A stretch of 47,588 bases of DNA, from contig DBTQ01000015.1 of assembly GCA_002307135.1 (NCBI GenBank), forward strand, positions 144,527 to 192,114, in the 5' to 3' direction. Shown here piece after piece: positions 8,506 to 17,858 of the stretch (positions are counted from its first letter, which is position 1; the number at the start of each line of letters is the position of its first letter). The stretch comes from Bacteroidetes bacterium UBA1312 (GTDB lineage Bacteria; Bacteroidota; Bacteroidia; Chitinophagales; Chitinophagaceae). The notes under the pieces are model-generated. The model searched no databases. It was not told where the DNA came from and saw only the letters and a program-made list of their open reading frames with translations. Both the position numbers and the translations under genes were made by a program.

Positions 8506-11292
8506 TTAATAAACTACCAATTTCTCTGTTTGATTCATGTTGTCATCACCTGTAATGTGTACTAAATACATGCCTTTCACTTGAATTGATGCAGCTGGTA
8601 TTTCAATACGTGCATTGTTTGCATCTACTCTTTGCGCTACTGTGTAAACTACTTTACCGGTAATGTCGGTAACTTGGATATTAACGTGCGCATTCGCTGC
8701 TTTGAACAAAATGTATGCATTGGATGTCGTCGGATTCGGAGCTACTGCCGCATTTCTTTCTCCTAACACCATCTCATTTACACTCAATGGGTTATTGCTG
8801 ATGTTAAAACGATCTAAATAAAAGTTATTGGCTGTTTCAACCATAGCATTGCCTACCGGCTTACCATAAGGACGGTAACGGAAGCGGAAATAAACTTTAG
8901 GGGCACGTATTGGAGTTGTACCATTTTTCAAATCAATGCTTACCGGTTGCCAATCTGTGTAAGAAGGCGTATATTCTGTACCTGGTTTTGTAGCCACACC
9001 TACTGTTTGTAGTTGAGCTCCTCCCATAGTTTTTAGTGTAGTCCATGTTTTGCAACTATCTTTAGAATAAGAGATAGTCAATGTATCATTCATATAACGT
9101 GGGTCACTCGTTGAGTAAGCACCAGCCATCATAAAGTTGACATTACCATTTGTACCTAATGAACTCAAATCGAAGGCAGGAGTAAAGAAATCATCTTTAT
9201 CGCCATTCGGATCTCCTGTAAGGTTTACAGGGAAAGTACGGTCGTCAAAACTTCTGTAACGGATAGAAGTACGGTCATAATATCCGGCCGTATTGACAAC
9301 TTCCCATTTAAATCTATTGTTGTAATAATTAAAAATAGGCCATTTATCTAAGTCGCCTCCAGGATTAAATTCCTGATAGTAGCCAATAGGGTCAACTGCT
9401 GTTGGATCCGCAACATAAATATTAGAAGTGTTGCCGGTATAGCTACCGGTAACCGGATCTAAAATAGGGCTTGTACCAAAGGTATCTGATCCATTAGCAT
9501 TTGTTGCAATCATCGTTATCGTAGCCCAACCCGGAGTAGCGAATTGAGTTGTGAAAGAACCTGTAGAAGTAGAAGTGGGGGTAGTGGATCCATTAGACAA
9601 TGTCCAATTTATACTAGTTGCCGTTGCACGCCATGTTCTATTCGTTAGTTTAAATTGACCCGCAGAACCCGCAGTCAAAAAGTGAGTAGGTCCAGATTCC
9701 GCAACATATAAGCCCTTTTCAACTGAATATTCAGCCTTCGGAACTAATGGAGGAGTAGCAGATAATGCACCTGTTTTAAGCAAATTATATGGAGTACACA
9801 AACTATCCCTGTTAGCCACAGTACTTGTGAGTGCAGCCCGCATACGTTGTGTCTGCCCGTTAGTAAACATAAACTCGCAACCAGAATAATCCATAATGTT
9901 TTGATTATTCGTTGTATCCGGATAGTCCACTAAAGAATCTCTAGTACGCACTCCTGAGTAAATAGTAAAATATCCGTATTTCACGCGCCAATTATAAAAG
10001 AAATTATAATAACCATTAGTTGAAGGAGTCTTAATTAATATAGCCCCATTAGTACCATAAGGATAGGAAGATAATCCAGGAACAACAGTGTCCTTTAATG
10101 CTCCTGCATTTTGATTAAAGCGTAAGCTATATATGGCATTGGTGTCCCCTCCACCAGGAACTGTAAAATTAAGCGCTACAGTTTGCGCACTGTTGACCAC
10201 TGTACTCAACACCGTTTTTGTATTAATCACGACATTATTTTTGGTCAATGCAATTGTATAAGAAGAACCAATAGCTGCTGTTGGGTAAAAATCTACAGAA
10301 TCCAATGATGTAACAGTGCGAGAACTAAAAGTAATGCCATTAACTGTAGAAGTATCTGATTTAGGAGCTATTGATACAGTTCCTAAAGTAACTGTATCAA
10401 CTCTAAGTTTTGCAATTTTTTTAGTATTAAAAAGACAAGATGTATCATACAAAAGTGAGCCAGAACACCCAACGCCAAAATGACCTTTAGTAGGAGGCGT
10501 ATCATCCACCTCGTCACTTCCACCACATGCAACACCCGCATTATTATCTTTTCCCCAAGTATGGTATAATCCTAATTCATGTCCCAATTCATGGGCAATT
10601 GTACCTGTCTTAACATTATCGGCTCTTGATATAACACCGTCATACCAAGGAATTCCATCTGCATCAGCAGGAAGATGCGCATAAGCCAAAATTACACCAC
10701 CTGTTATCTTTTGTCCAATCGTATTAATAAGCCAAACATTCATATAATTACTAGACGGCCAATCATCGAACTTCGCCTGCTCTCCACCAGCTGCTGTAAG
10801 GTAAGATTGATGACGAGTCACACCATTAGTAGGATTTCCGTTGGGATCTACAGTAGCCAAATGCCAAGTTATTTTTGCATTACCTATGTAGCGAATTGTA
10901 GAGTTATTTATAAACCCTTTAAATGGAGCTATAACATTTGCGGTATCCGAGTTCCGTTTATTATAAATATCATTCAATATTTTTACTCCTTGAACAATAT
11001 CTGCATCTGGGATATATTCAGACCCATAATCGTGAATAATATGAAATACTAGAGGGACATCGTAGGTAACCGTTCCGTCATCTGTTGTTTTTGCAAAACG
11101 GCTAATATCCATACTTTGCAATTTCTCTCTAATTTGACGATTTAATTCAATCTCTTTGTCCGCAATTTCTGGACGTAAAGCCAGCTGCTGACGATATATT
11201 TCATCAGTTCCGCACGGCTGGATCGTCTGAGCCTTAACTGCAATGCTGAACAACGATGCTGTCGATAGGGTTAATAATAATTTCTTTATCAT
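8506..11292 (-). CDS. Secreted M43-like zinc metalloprotease with T9SS sorting domain, copy 2
   Basis: 928 residues with the same architecture as copy 1: signal peptide, propeptide, metzincin domain with canonical HELGHELGLYH at 234-244, inserted beta-rich segment, Met-turn NIMDY followed by FTNGQTQRMRAAL, PKD-like domain, jelly-roll-like region and T9SS type A sorting domain. Divergence from copy 1 is patchy. The N-terminal roughly 290 residues and the stretch around 480-550 differ at many positions. The inserted segment (GITFSS to VKYGYF, about 125 residues, about two differences) and the C-terminal 370 residues are nearly identical, also at the DNA level. This points to gene conversion combined with drift or selection on the catalytic part. 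It starts only about 30 bp after the metK stop with no terminator between, so read-through from metK is likely. Substrate unknown. Confidence 0.9.
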   Translation of the reverse strand: MIKKLLLTLSTASLFSIAVKAQTIQPCGTDEIYRQQLALRPEIADKEIELNRQIREKLQSMDISRFAKTTDDGTVTYDVPLVFHIIHDYGSEYIPDADIVQGVKILNDIYNKRNSDTANVIAPFKGFINNSTIRYIGNAKITWHLATVDPNGNPTNGVTRHQSYLTAAGGEQAKFDDWPSSNYMNVWLINTIGQKITGGVILAYAHLPADADGIPWYDGVISRADNVKTGTIAHELGHELGLYHTWGKDNNAGVACGGSDEVDDTPPTKGHFGVGCSGSLLYDTSCLFNTKKIAKLRVDTVTLGTVSIAPKSDTSTVNGITFSSRTVTSLDSVDFYPTAAIGSSYTIALTKNNVVINTKTVLSTVVNSAQTVALNFTVPGGGDTNAIYSLRFNQNAGALKDTVVPGLSSYPYGTNGAILIKTPSTNGYYNFFYNWRVKYGYFTIYSGVRTRDSLVDYPDTTNNQNIMDYSGCEFMFTNGQTQRMRAALTSTVANRDSLCTPYNLLKTGALSATPPLVPKAEYSVEKGLYVAESGPTHFLTAGSAGQFKLTNRTWRATATSINWTLSNGSTTPTSTSTGSFTTQFATPGWATITMIATNANGSDTFGTSPILDPVTGSYTGNTSNIYVADPTAVDPIGYYQEFNPGGDLDKWPIFNYYNNRFKWEVVNTAGYYDRTSIRYRSFDDRTFPVNLTGDPNGDKDDFFTPAFDLSSLGTNGNVNFMMAGAYSTSDPRYMNDTLTISYSKDSCKTWTTLKTMGGAQLQTVGVATKPGTEYTPSYTDWQPVSIDLKNGTTPIRAPKVYFRFRYRPYGKPVGNAMVETANNFYLDRFNISNNPLSVNEMVLGERNAAVAPNPTTSNAYILFKAANAHVNIQVTDITGKVVYTVAQRVDANNARIEIPAASIQVKGMYLVHITGDDNMNQTEKLVVY

Positions 11293-11322
11293 TGCTTAAT
11301 GATTTTTAGTTTTGTGTTTCAA

Positions 11323-12576
11323 TTACTTGAGTTTAAATGCCTTCTTAACTTTTGCAACATAGTCTAATTTCTCCCAAGTAAAGAGTTCTACTTTTAGATT
11401 TTTCACCCTACCATCTGCCGATTTGAATGTCTTAGTAACCGTTTGTGGTTCACGTCCCATGTGCCCGTATGCAGCACATTCGCTATACATTGGCTGGCGT
11501 AGTTTTAATCTTTGTTCAATAAAATAAGGGCGCATGTCAAATACCGCTTCAACCGTCTTTGCAATCTGGCCGTCGGTCATTTTCACTTTTGAAGTACCAT
11601 AAGTATTAATATAAATACCCATTGGTTTAGCTACGCCAATAGCATAAGATACCTGCACTAAAACTTCGGTACAAACGCCTGCAGCCACAAGATTTTTAGC
11701 AATATGCCTAGTTGCATACGCAGCAGAGCGATCTACTTTGCTCGGATCTTTACCCGAAAATGCCCCCCCACCGTGTGCGCCTTTACCACCATAGGTATCA
11801 ACGATTATTTTACGACCAGTAAGACCAGTGTCACCATGAGGTCCTCCAATAACAAACTTACCAGTAGGATTAATATGATATTTTATTTTGTCATTAAATA
11901 AATGTTTGTACATCGGATAACTCTTAATAACGCGAGGTATCAAAATACTCACAACATCTTTTTTGATGCGATCTTGCATTATTTTTTCTGCAGCAAAATC
12001 GTCATGTTGAGTAGAAATAACAATGGCATCAATGCGTACAGGAACATTATCATCACTATATTCAATTGTTACCTGACTCTTTGCATCAGGACGAAGATAT
12101 TTCATCACTTTACCCTCTTTTCGAATATCACTCAACTCGCGTAATAAAAAATGCGCCATGTCTAATGCCAATGGCATGTAATTAGAAGTTTCATTAGTTG
12201 CGTAGCCAAACATCATACCTTGGTCTCCTGCTCCCTGATCTTCTTTTTTCTTTTTATCAACGCCTTGGTTAATATCTGCTGACTGTTCATGTATTGCAGA
12301 TAAAATACCGCACGACTTCGCTTCGAACATGTATTCGCTTTTCGTATATCCAATCTTAGATATTACATCACGTGCTATTTGCTGTACATCAATATATGTT
12401 TTAGATTTTACTTCACCAGCCAATACTACTTGTCCGGTAGTAACAAGAGTTTCACATGCTATTTTGGATTCGGCATCCCATGCAAGAAAATTATCGACTA
12501 ATGCGTCTGATATCTGGTCGGCTACTTTATCAGGATGTCCTTCTGAAACTGATTCTGATGTAAACAAGTAAGGCAT
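11323..12576 (-). CDS. metK: S-adenosylmethionine synthetase
   Basis: Cytosolic enzyme making SAM from methionine and ATP. 417 residues, slightly longer than the roughly 384-400 of many bacteria, as common in this phylum. Visible signatures: GHPDK at 13-17 (ATP site), the MetK loop with GAGDQGMMFGYA, GGPHGDTGLTGRKII and the P-loop-like GGGAFSGKDPSKVDRSAAY. ATG start with a good promoter 40 bp upstream. The gene supplies the cofactor used by the methyltransferases elsewhere in the window, but this is housekeeping rather than a specific link. Confidence 0.98.
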   Translation of the reverse strand: MPYLFTSESVSEGHPDKVADQISDALVDNFLAWDAESKIACETLVTTGQVVLAGEVKSKTYIDVQQIARDVISKIGYTKSEYMFEAKSCGILSAIHEQSADINQGVDKKKKEDQGAGDQGMMFGYATNETSNYMPLALDMAHFLLRELSDIRKEGKVMKYLRPDAKSQVTIEYSDDNVPVRIDAIVISTQHDDFAAEKIMQDRIKKDVVSILIPRVIKSYPMYKHLFNDKIKYHINPTGKFVIGGPHGDTGLTGRKIIVDTYGGKGAHGGGAFSGKDPSKVDRSAAYATRHIAKNLVAAGVCTEVLVQVSYAIGVAKPMGIYINTYGTSKVKMTDGQIAKTVEAVFDMRPYFIEQRLKLRQPMYSECAAYGHMGREPQTVTKTFKSADGRVKNLKVELFTWEKLDYVAKVKKAFKLK

Positions 12577-12615
12577 GAACTATTATTTTTCGTTAAGTTA
12601 ATATTTTTAGTGGCG

Positions 12616-12645
12616 CAAATCTAAGCTTTCATATTTATTGAACAA
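12616..12645 (-). promoter_or_regulatory. metK promoter
   Basis: Minus strand TTG (12645-12643), 19-bp spacer, TAGATTTG (12623-12616): a full Bacteroidota-type promoter 40 bp before the ATG. The rest of the 12,577-12,900 gap holds only this and the next gene's terminator. Confidence 0.65.
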
Positions 12646-12845
12646 TAAAAAAACGGAAATAAATAATCGTAGCAATTATCTATTTCCAACTCAAAAATAC
12701 CATTGACATTATTTCTGATCTATTTATTAGTACGGGCTAATTTTCATTTGCTATACCCTTTATCCAAATTTATTATTTGACTATTCGCACAATTATCCTT
12801 TATACAAGTCATGAATTCTAAACCATCGATTCATTTACTGAGTTT

Positions 12846-12873
12846 AAAAAGCCGGTCACAAAAGTGACCGGCC
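12846..12873 (-). terminator. Terminator of the beta-helix-like gene
   Basis: GCCGGTCAC (12851-12859) / GTGACCGGC (12864-12872), loop AAAA. Read on the minus strand the stem is followed by TTTTT, a classic rho-independent terminator 30 bp after the stop at 12901. Confidence 0.9.
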
Positions 12874-12900
12874 TATAACAAAACCCACTTAACAAAATCT

Positions 12901-14763
12901 TTATTTAATCACACTTAATTTCATTGATTTTTGACCGTATTCTGTAGTCATTCTAACAAAATATAAACCTGCTGGAACTTCAGACAAATTAATAGCTACT
13001 TGTAAATTTCCTGTTTTTTCAGAATTCAGTACTTGTTTCACTACCCTACCATTAATATCAGTCAATACAATATTAACATTAGTAGTATTTTGAAGTTGAG
13101 CCTCCAAGTAAGCAACATTTTGAGTCGGATTAGGATATAATGTAGCATCTATTGTGAAGTTTTTTACATTATACACTGCAGTACTAGAAATATTTTGTGT
13201 ATAGTCTGTATTTTGGCAATTAAAGTTTGTCCAATTAGCCATCCAATTATCACTTACACGACCTGCACCGCTAAATGCACCTACAAAATTCACTTTATCA
13301 AAGAATGAATTACTTGCCTTGCTTGATGTGAAATCTGGAGCAAATGCGGGCACGTTATAATTTAGATATGCCAATGTAGTATCGTAATTTATTGGTTTTT
13401 TAGGATCGAATACATGTGCAGCATTATAAGAGACAGGCGATGTAGTAGTAGGATAAGGATAGGGGTTTGTCAAGTTAAACGGATTATTCAAACGCAAGCT
13501 AGATGATTCAGTTACATAGGTTGCATTTGCATAAGGAGCATTTTTCAACCAAGACCATGGCCCAGCAAAAGGATTAAACGGACTACCCGTAGTCGTATCA
13601 GCCATTGTTGTTGTAGGTGTCAAAGAACGAGCACCGTCTTTTATGTACAAAACATCTTTGGGGCTAGGGGTAGATGTTTTATCGGTGTTAGCAACGATGT
13701 TGTTGCTAAACTGTAATATTCCATTTGCTATATTAGCAGTAGTGCTGCCAAATGCCGATGAAGATTCATCAACCAAAACACCAGCAGGCCAACCTACAAT
13801 TATGCTATTAAGAACGCTTATCGCACTACCACGACGAATATGTGCCCCGGAAACATAGTTGGGATTCCATACTGGTCCTGATGATGGATTTTTCACTGGT
13901 CCAACAACAGTACAGTTTACAAAAACACATTTCGTGATTTTTGAAGTATCGCCAGATAAACCTGTAGCCGTACCGGATTGGTAACTATCACTTTCGAACC
14001 CTTTTGAACCACTTTGGTCTGCAGCATCCGGATCACGAAGACTGAAAACAAATTGGTTTTTACCGTTATAACCATTATCTGTATCAAAATCATCATCCCA
14101 ACCACGATAAGCAACTAAGTATTTCGCATTTACACTTCCACCAAACCACTCGTAACTATCGTCACCAGAATATGATACTTGTATATGATCAATTTGTGTA
14201 CCATCACCTACTCCACAAAGGGTAAGACCATTAATTTCATTGTTTGGAGAAAATGCGATACCTGGAAATTCAATACGACAATAAGACATTTGTCCACTGT
14301 TATCGTGTGGATCAGCTGTTGCACCACTTGCACCACCATAACCACCACCATAATGAGAACGTGGACCTCCTTCTACAGTTGGCTCAGCATTCCAATTGGT
14401 TTGAGCATAACCACAAAGAATTACACCACCCCAATCGCCATAGTTTCTATTACCTGGAGCTTGGTTTGAAGTAAATACAATTGGACTCGTAGGAGTACCA
14501 ATCGCCATAAGCTTTGCACCACGTTCAATGATTAATGACCCTTTAGTGTCTTTATCTCCTCTGATAATCGTACCTGAATCAATCGTTAATGTGGCTCCTG
14601 ATGTTACATATACATAACCGGTCAATAAATATTGATGGTCATGATCCCAATGTGTATTTGTAGAAATACTATCTTTTACAATAACTGTTGGAACAACCCC
14701 CGCAAACGTTTTACCGATGCCCAATAAGCACATCGCAATAATAAATAGTGTAGTTTTTTTCAT
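12901..14763 (-). CDS. T9SS-exported right-handed beta-helix-like protein, partner of the adjacent TonB receptor
   Basis: 620 residues counted from ATG 14763, which begins a proper signal peptide (MKKTTLFIIAMCLLG..TFAG); a longer reading from GTG 14781 would start inside the -7 element. The body has repeated short beta-strand units (VYVTSGATLTIDSGTIIRG, GSLIIERGAKLMAIGT) and Gly/Asp-rich loops (WDHDHQ, YRGWDDDFDTDNG) that could bind metal ions, consistent with a parallel beta-helix. The last 85 or so residues are a T9SS type A sorting domain (LYPNPTQNVAYLEAQ to MKLSVIK). It is therefore exported across the outer membrane. The promoter carries five 11-bp-spaced TTAC repeats like those of the neighbouring TonB gene, so both are probably induced together. 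No enzyme motif is recognised; ligand capture for the receptor is an inference. Confidence 0.85.
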   Translation of the reverse strand: MKKTTLFIIAMCLLGIGKTFAGVVPTVIVKDSISTNTHWDHDHQYLLTGYVYVTSGATLTIDSGTIIRGDKDTKGSLIIERGAKLMAIGTPTSPIVFTSNQAPGNRNYGDWGGVILCGYAQTNWNAEPTVEGGPRSHYGGGYGGASGATADPHDNSGQMSYCRIEFPGIAFSPNNEINGLTLCGVGDGTQIDHIQVSYSGDDSYEWFGGSVNAKYLVAYRGWDDDFDTDNGYNGKNQFVFSLRDPDAADQSGSKGFESDSYQSGTATGLSGDTSKITKCVFVNCTVVGPVKNPSSGPVWNPNYVSGAHIRRGSAISVLNSIIVGWPAGVLVDESSSAFGSTTANIANGILQFSNNIVANTDKTSTPSPKDVLYIKDGARSLTPTTTMADTTTGSPFNPFAGPWSWLKNAPYANATYVTESSSLRLNNPFNLTNPYPYPTTTSPVSYNAAHVFDPKKPINYDTTLAYLNYNVPAFAPDFTSSKASNSFFDKVNFVGAFSGAGRVSDNWMANWTNFNCQNTDYTQNISSTAVYNVKNFTIDATLYPNPTQNVAYLEAQLQNTTNVNIVLTDINGRVVKQVLNSEKTGNLQVAINLSEVPAGLYFVRMTTEYGQKSMKLSVIK

Positions 14764-14780
14764 AAGAATTTTAATTTGCA

Positions 14781-14848
14781 CAAAAGTAAAGTCACATTGT
14801 TACCGACTAGTTAACACCTAGTTACTATAGAATTACCAATATGTTACC
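14781..14848 (-). promoter_or_regulatory. Pho-box-like 11-bp repeat array and -7 element
   Basis: Plus-strand TTACC (14800), TTAAC (14811), TTACT (14822), TTACC (14833) and TTACC (14844) start exactly 11 bp apart. On the coding (minus) strand the array is followed by TACTTTTG (14788-14781), with no recognisable -33 TTG. The repeats occupy the -33 region, the layout of a class II activator site of the PhoB/OmpR family. The 11-bp period matches Pho boxes; the identity of the regulator is inference. Confidence 0.65.
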
Positions 14849-14882
14849 AATATGTGAATAATATTTAGAAGGGTTTTAAAAT

Positions 14883-14908
14883 AAAGCCTTTGTAGGGTTA
14901 AAGGTTTT
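14883..14908 (-). terminator. Weak hairpin after the TonB receptor gene
   Basis: AAGCCTTT / AAAGGTTT with one G-U pair and an 8-nt loop. On the minus strand it is followed by TATTTTAAAA. A plausible but weak terminator. Confidence 0.35.
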
Positions 14909-14951
14909 ATAGAATACTCTTGCCCCGTAGAACACAAATAGAAGATGCTGC

Positions 14952-17768
14952 TTAGATTTTGACTTTCAATCCAATAGAAAAATATCGACCAGGTTTGTAG
15001 CTTTTATATTCAAAGTCATTTGCTTTATCAAATTTTCCATCTCGGTTTATATCCTTTACAAAAAGCACTTTTGCATCAAGTAGGTTTTGTACTCCAATGT
15101 TAATTAGAAAACGTTTATAGAATGCTTTAGAAATTACTAAGTCTAATGATTTGAATGGCATTTCGCCAATACTTTCTTGACCTGCGCTATTTGCCCCAAG
15201 CGCGTACATTCTAGGGCCAAATACATTATATAGTAAAGAACCTTGTAGTCCTAATGAATCGTGTTGATAAAAAAGCCCCATATTAATGATGTAGGGAGAC
15301 TGACCAACTAGCGGCGAATTTTCGAGTTGGGTTGAATCTGATTTCATTTTTTCAATAGTTAAGCGACTTTTGATAAGTGACAAATTACCTACAAAAGCAA
15401 AATTTTTGAAAAGCCTAGTCCTAAACCAATCATCCATGAATATTAGATTTTTGCGAACATCAACTTCTAACCCCATTGCATAAGCACTTCCAACATTAGC
15501 ATAATCAAATGATTTACTATCTGAACCTCCTGAAACAAGCCGACTAATTGGATTTTTAAATGACTTGTAAAATGCACCTACATGTACCATTTCACCACTT
15601 GATGGATACCATTCCCAACGCATATCAACGTTTTGGATTTCGGATACTTTCAATGTATCTCCGTTTAATAAGGCACCGTAATTCTGCGCTCTTTCTTCAA
15701 AATCATAAAAATAAGTCGGACCTGCTTCTCTGAATTCCGGGCGATTCAATGTTTTGCCATACGCAATTCTCAAAAGGCTTTTCTCCGTAAAATTATACGA
15801 AGCATTTATTGAGGGTAGCAAGTATTTTGTTTTGATTTTCCATGTGGCAGTGTCATTTGTATTCACACTGCTTACTCCAGTAATAGACTGGTTGTTATAT
15901 TCATATCGCGCTCCACCCGAAACATTGATCCTTGAACCTAAAGCAAATTTCAAAGAAATAAAACTAGCAATCAATGTATTGTTTGCCTTATAAAAATCAT
16001 AAAAGTTACTACCATCTTCCATTCTGAAGCCGCTATCCGTTCCTACATTTTGTGCTGCAAAAATCTCATTGATGGGTAAATTAATAAGCGATTTTTGGTA
16101 CGCAAGATATTGTGCTTTGGGTGGCAGTGTATAACCCAATTCTCTAGCAGAGAAGGATCTGTTTTTATATTCTATATAATTGCCGACGTTGAGTTCAAAT
16201 GAATGAGTAGAATCAATATGTATTTTTTGACCTAGTTGATGAGTAAAGCTATAAGTATGCTCATATAGCTGAGCATAGTATTTGCCCCCGCCATAATTTG
16301 GGTCAACACCGGGCTGCACTTGCGCACGAAAAACTGTATCGTTTGCAAATCGATTATTATATCTAATTCGTCTCAGGTCAGGTTGATTCTTAAATAAATC
16401 GGTATATCCTAGTGTCCAGGTATATTTACGTTCCTCATTCTGGTTACTATGCGTACCGGACAATTGCGACATATATGTAGCTGTGCTTTGGTATCCCATA
16501 TTATAAGAGCGTTCATCAACAACATTCAGATCTGCATCCGGAATATTATTTCTAATAACCAAGCTTGATTTACCTGTCTGATTATACAGATTTTTAAACT
16601 CTATTTTATTATTGCCAAATACAATAGCGGCATTGTCCAGCAAACCAACATTTACTTTAGTTTCTGATTGTAAATCATTATAATTGACTTTCTTGGCTGC
16701 TGAATCCCAATCTAACCTGTGTATATTGTAATTAGTTGACGTATTGGAATAAGTTACTCCAAAAGTGTTACCAATTTTTACTTTTTTAAGTTTGTATATA
16801 TTAGCCAGTGAAAAATTAAATCTACCATCTGGTCCCAGTGTTTTATTTTTTATCACCCAATCATTATTGAACAATTTAGTTGTTGCATTATTACTTGGGT
16901 CAGATTGTAAAAATTTAGAAGAGGAAACGCCGGCGGGGATACTTCTGCTGCCATTGTCAAATCCAAGCCAATCTGTTGTTGAAGGCTGATTGTAATTAAA
17001 TGTTGTTCCTGTTGAATTGGATCTATAAGATGTCTGGACATTAAAGCTAATCTGATTTTTGGCAGGTAATGATGTAGTATATATCTTGATCATTCCTCCG
17101 GCAAAATCACCAGGCAACTCGGGAGCCGGTGTTTTATAAACCATAATGCGGTCTATCAGCCCACTAGGTATCATATCAAACGAGAATGATTTCTTATCGG
17201 TTTCACTGCTTGGTGTTCCTGCATCATTTAACCATACATTATTATATCTGTCAGCAAGACCACGAACTATAATAAATTTATCATCTTGAATTGTTACTCC
17301 CGGAACTCGCTTTACAACATCAGCAGCATTGCGATCCATTGATTTTTGTATCTGCGCAGCACTAATACCACTAACTATACTGCTACTTTTACGCATTTCA
17401 AGTATTACTGCCGTTTCCGTATGTGAAGCCCGAGTACCTCTAACAGTAACACCTTTTAAATTACTCCCTTCCGCCTTTAACTTCAAATCAAGTGTTGCTT
17501 CACTATTTGCTTTTATGGTCACATTACGTGTTTGCTCGACATAAGTAATCAACGAAAAAACAAGTTCATAGTTACCTTCAGCAATATCATTCAATTCATA
17601 ATTACCGGCAGTATCAGTAGTAACACCGTGGGATGTATTTTTAATTTTGACCGTAACATCACTAATGGGAGCACCGTTTGTTGCATCTGTAATTTTCCCT
17701 TTAATGGTACCTGCAAAAGATATGATTGAAGAAAATAAAAATGAAAGCAGAATTGAAAGTTTACGCAT
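14952..17768 (-). CDS. TonB-dependent outer-membrane receptor with N-terminal carboxypeptidase-regulatory-like domain
   Basis: 938 residues. Signal peptide (MRKLSILLSFLFSSIISFAG); carboxypeptidase-regulatory-like beta-sandwich (about 20-103, GKITDATNGAPISDVTVKIK); plug domain (about 108-235) with ADVVKRVPGVTIQDDKFII and VRGLADRYNNVWLNDAGTP, then a long transmembrane barrel ending PGRYFSIGLKVKI. It takes up a ligand across the outer membrane using TonB/ExbBD energy. There is no SusD-like partner next to it; instead the next gene encodes a T9SS-exported beta-helix-like protein. Its promoter carries the same 11-bp repeat array as that gene, at the same distance from the -7 element. No terminator of strength separates the two genes, but each has its own promoter. 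The ligand is unknown; regulation suggests a phosphorus-containing compound. Confidence 0.93.
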   Translation of the reverse strand: MRKLSILLSFLFSSIISFAGTIKGKITDATNGAPISDVTVKIKNTSHGVTTDTAGNYELNDIAEGNYELVFSLITYVEQTRNVTIKANSEATLDLKLKAEGSNLKGVTVRGTRASHTETAVILEMRKSSSIVSGISAAQIQKSMDRNAADVVKRVPGVTIQDDKFIIVRGLADRYNNVWLNDAGTPSSETDKKSFSFDMIPSGLIDRIMVYKTPAPELPGDFAGGMIKIYTTSLPAKNQISFNVQTSYRSNSTGTTFNYNQPSTTDWLGFDNGSRSIPAGVSSSKFLQSDPSNNATTKLFNNDWVIKNKTLGPDGRFNFSLANIYKLKKVKIGNTFGVTYSNTSTNYNIHRLDWDSAAKKVNYNDLQSETKVNVGLLDNAAIVFGNNKIEFKNLYNQTGKSSLVIRNNIPDADLNVVDERSYNMGYQSTATYMSQLSGTHSNQNEERKYTWTLGYTDLFKNQPDLRRIRYNNRFANDTVFRAQVQPGVDPNYGGGKYYAQLYEHTYSFTHQLGQKIHIDSTHSFELNVGNYIEYKNRSFSARELGYTLPPKAQYLAYQKSLINLPINEIFAAQNVGTDSGFRMEDGSNFYDFYKANNTLIASFISLKFALGSRINVSGGARYEYNNQSITGVSSVNTNDTATWKIKTKYLLPSINASYNFTEKSLLRIAYGKTLNRPEFREAGPTYFYDFEERAQNYGALLNGDTLKVSEIQNVDMRWEWYPSSGEMVHVGAFYKSFKNPISRLVSGGSDSKSFDYANVGSAYAMGLEVDVRKNLIFMDDWFRTRLFKNFAFVGNLSLIKSRLTIEKMKSDSTQLENSPLVGQSPYIINMGLFYQHDSLGLQGSLLYNVFGPRMYALGANSAGQESIGEMPFKSLDLVISKAFYKRFLINIGVQNLLDAKVLFVKDINRDGKFDKANDFEYKSYKPGRYFSIGLKVKI

Positions 17769-17782
17769 AATTCTTTTGCGTG

Positions 17783-17839
17783 CAAAGGAATTATTCTATT
17801 GTTAATGGAATGTAAACAACTAGTTACCAGATTGTAAAC
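17783..17839 (-). promoter_or_regulatory. Pho-box-like 11-bp repeat array before the TonB receptor
   Basis: Plus-strand GTTAAT (17801), GTAAAC (17812), GTTACC (17823) and GTAAAC (17834) start exactly 11 bp apart. The minus-strand -7 element is TTCCTTTG (17790-17783, one mismatch to TAnnTTTG). The distance from -7 element to first repeat is identical to that of the beta-helix gene promoter (11 bp), strong evidence that both sites are functional and bind the same factor. Confidence 0.65.
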
Positions 17840-17858
17840 ATAAGGGGTGTAGCAAAGA

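Larger units (their letters stand above)
8393..11311. repeat. Tandem duplication unit, copy 2, with prmA 3' remnant
   Basis: Starts with GGTAATTGGATTAGCATTAA, the 3' end of prmA, out of place here because the rest of prmA is absent. It continues through a copy of the terminator and the second protease gene, and ends 11 bp short of the metK stop. The stray prmA tail shows this is the derived junction of an unequal duplication. Confidence 0.9.

Noticed and set aside
5318..11311. CRISPR or satellite array
   Set aside because: The repeated unit is a 2.9-kb gene-bearing tandem duplication; no short regularly spaced repeats occur.
14764..14781. GTG start for the beta-helix-like gene
   Set aside because: It falls in the -7 promoter element and would add residues before a perfect signal peptide; ATG 14763 chosen.
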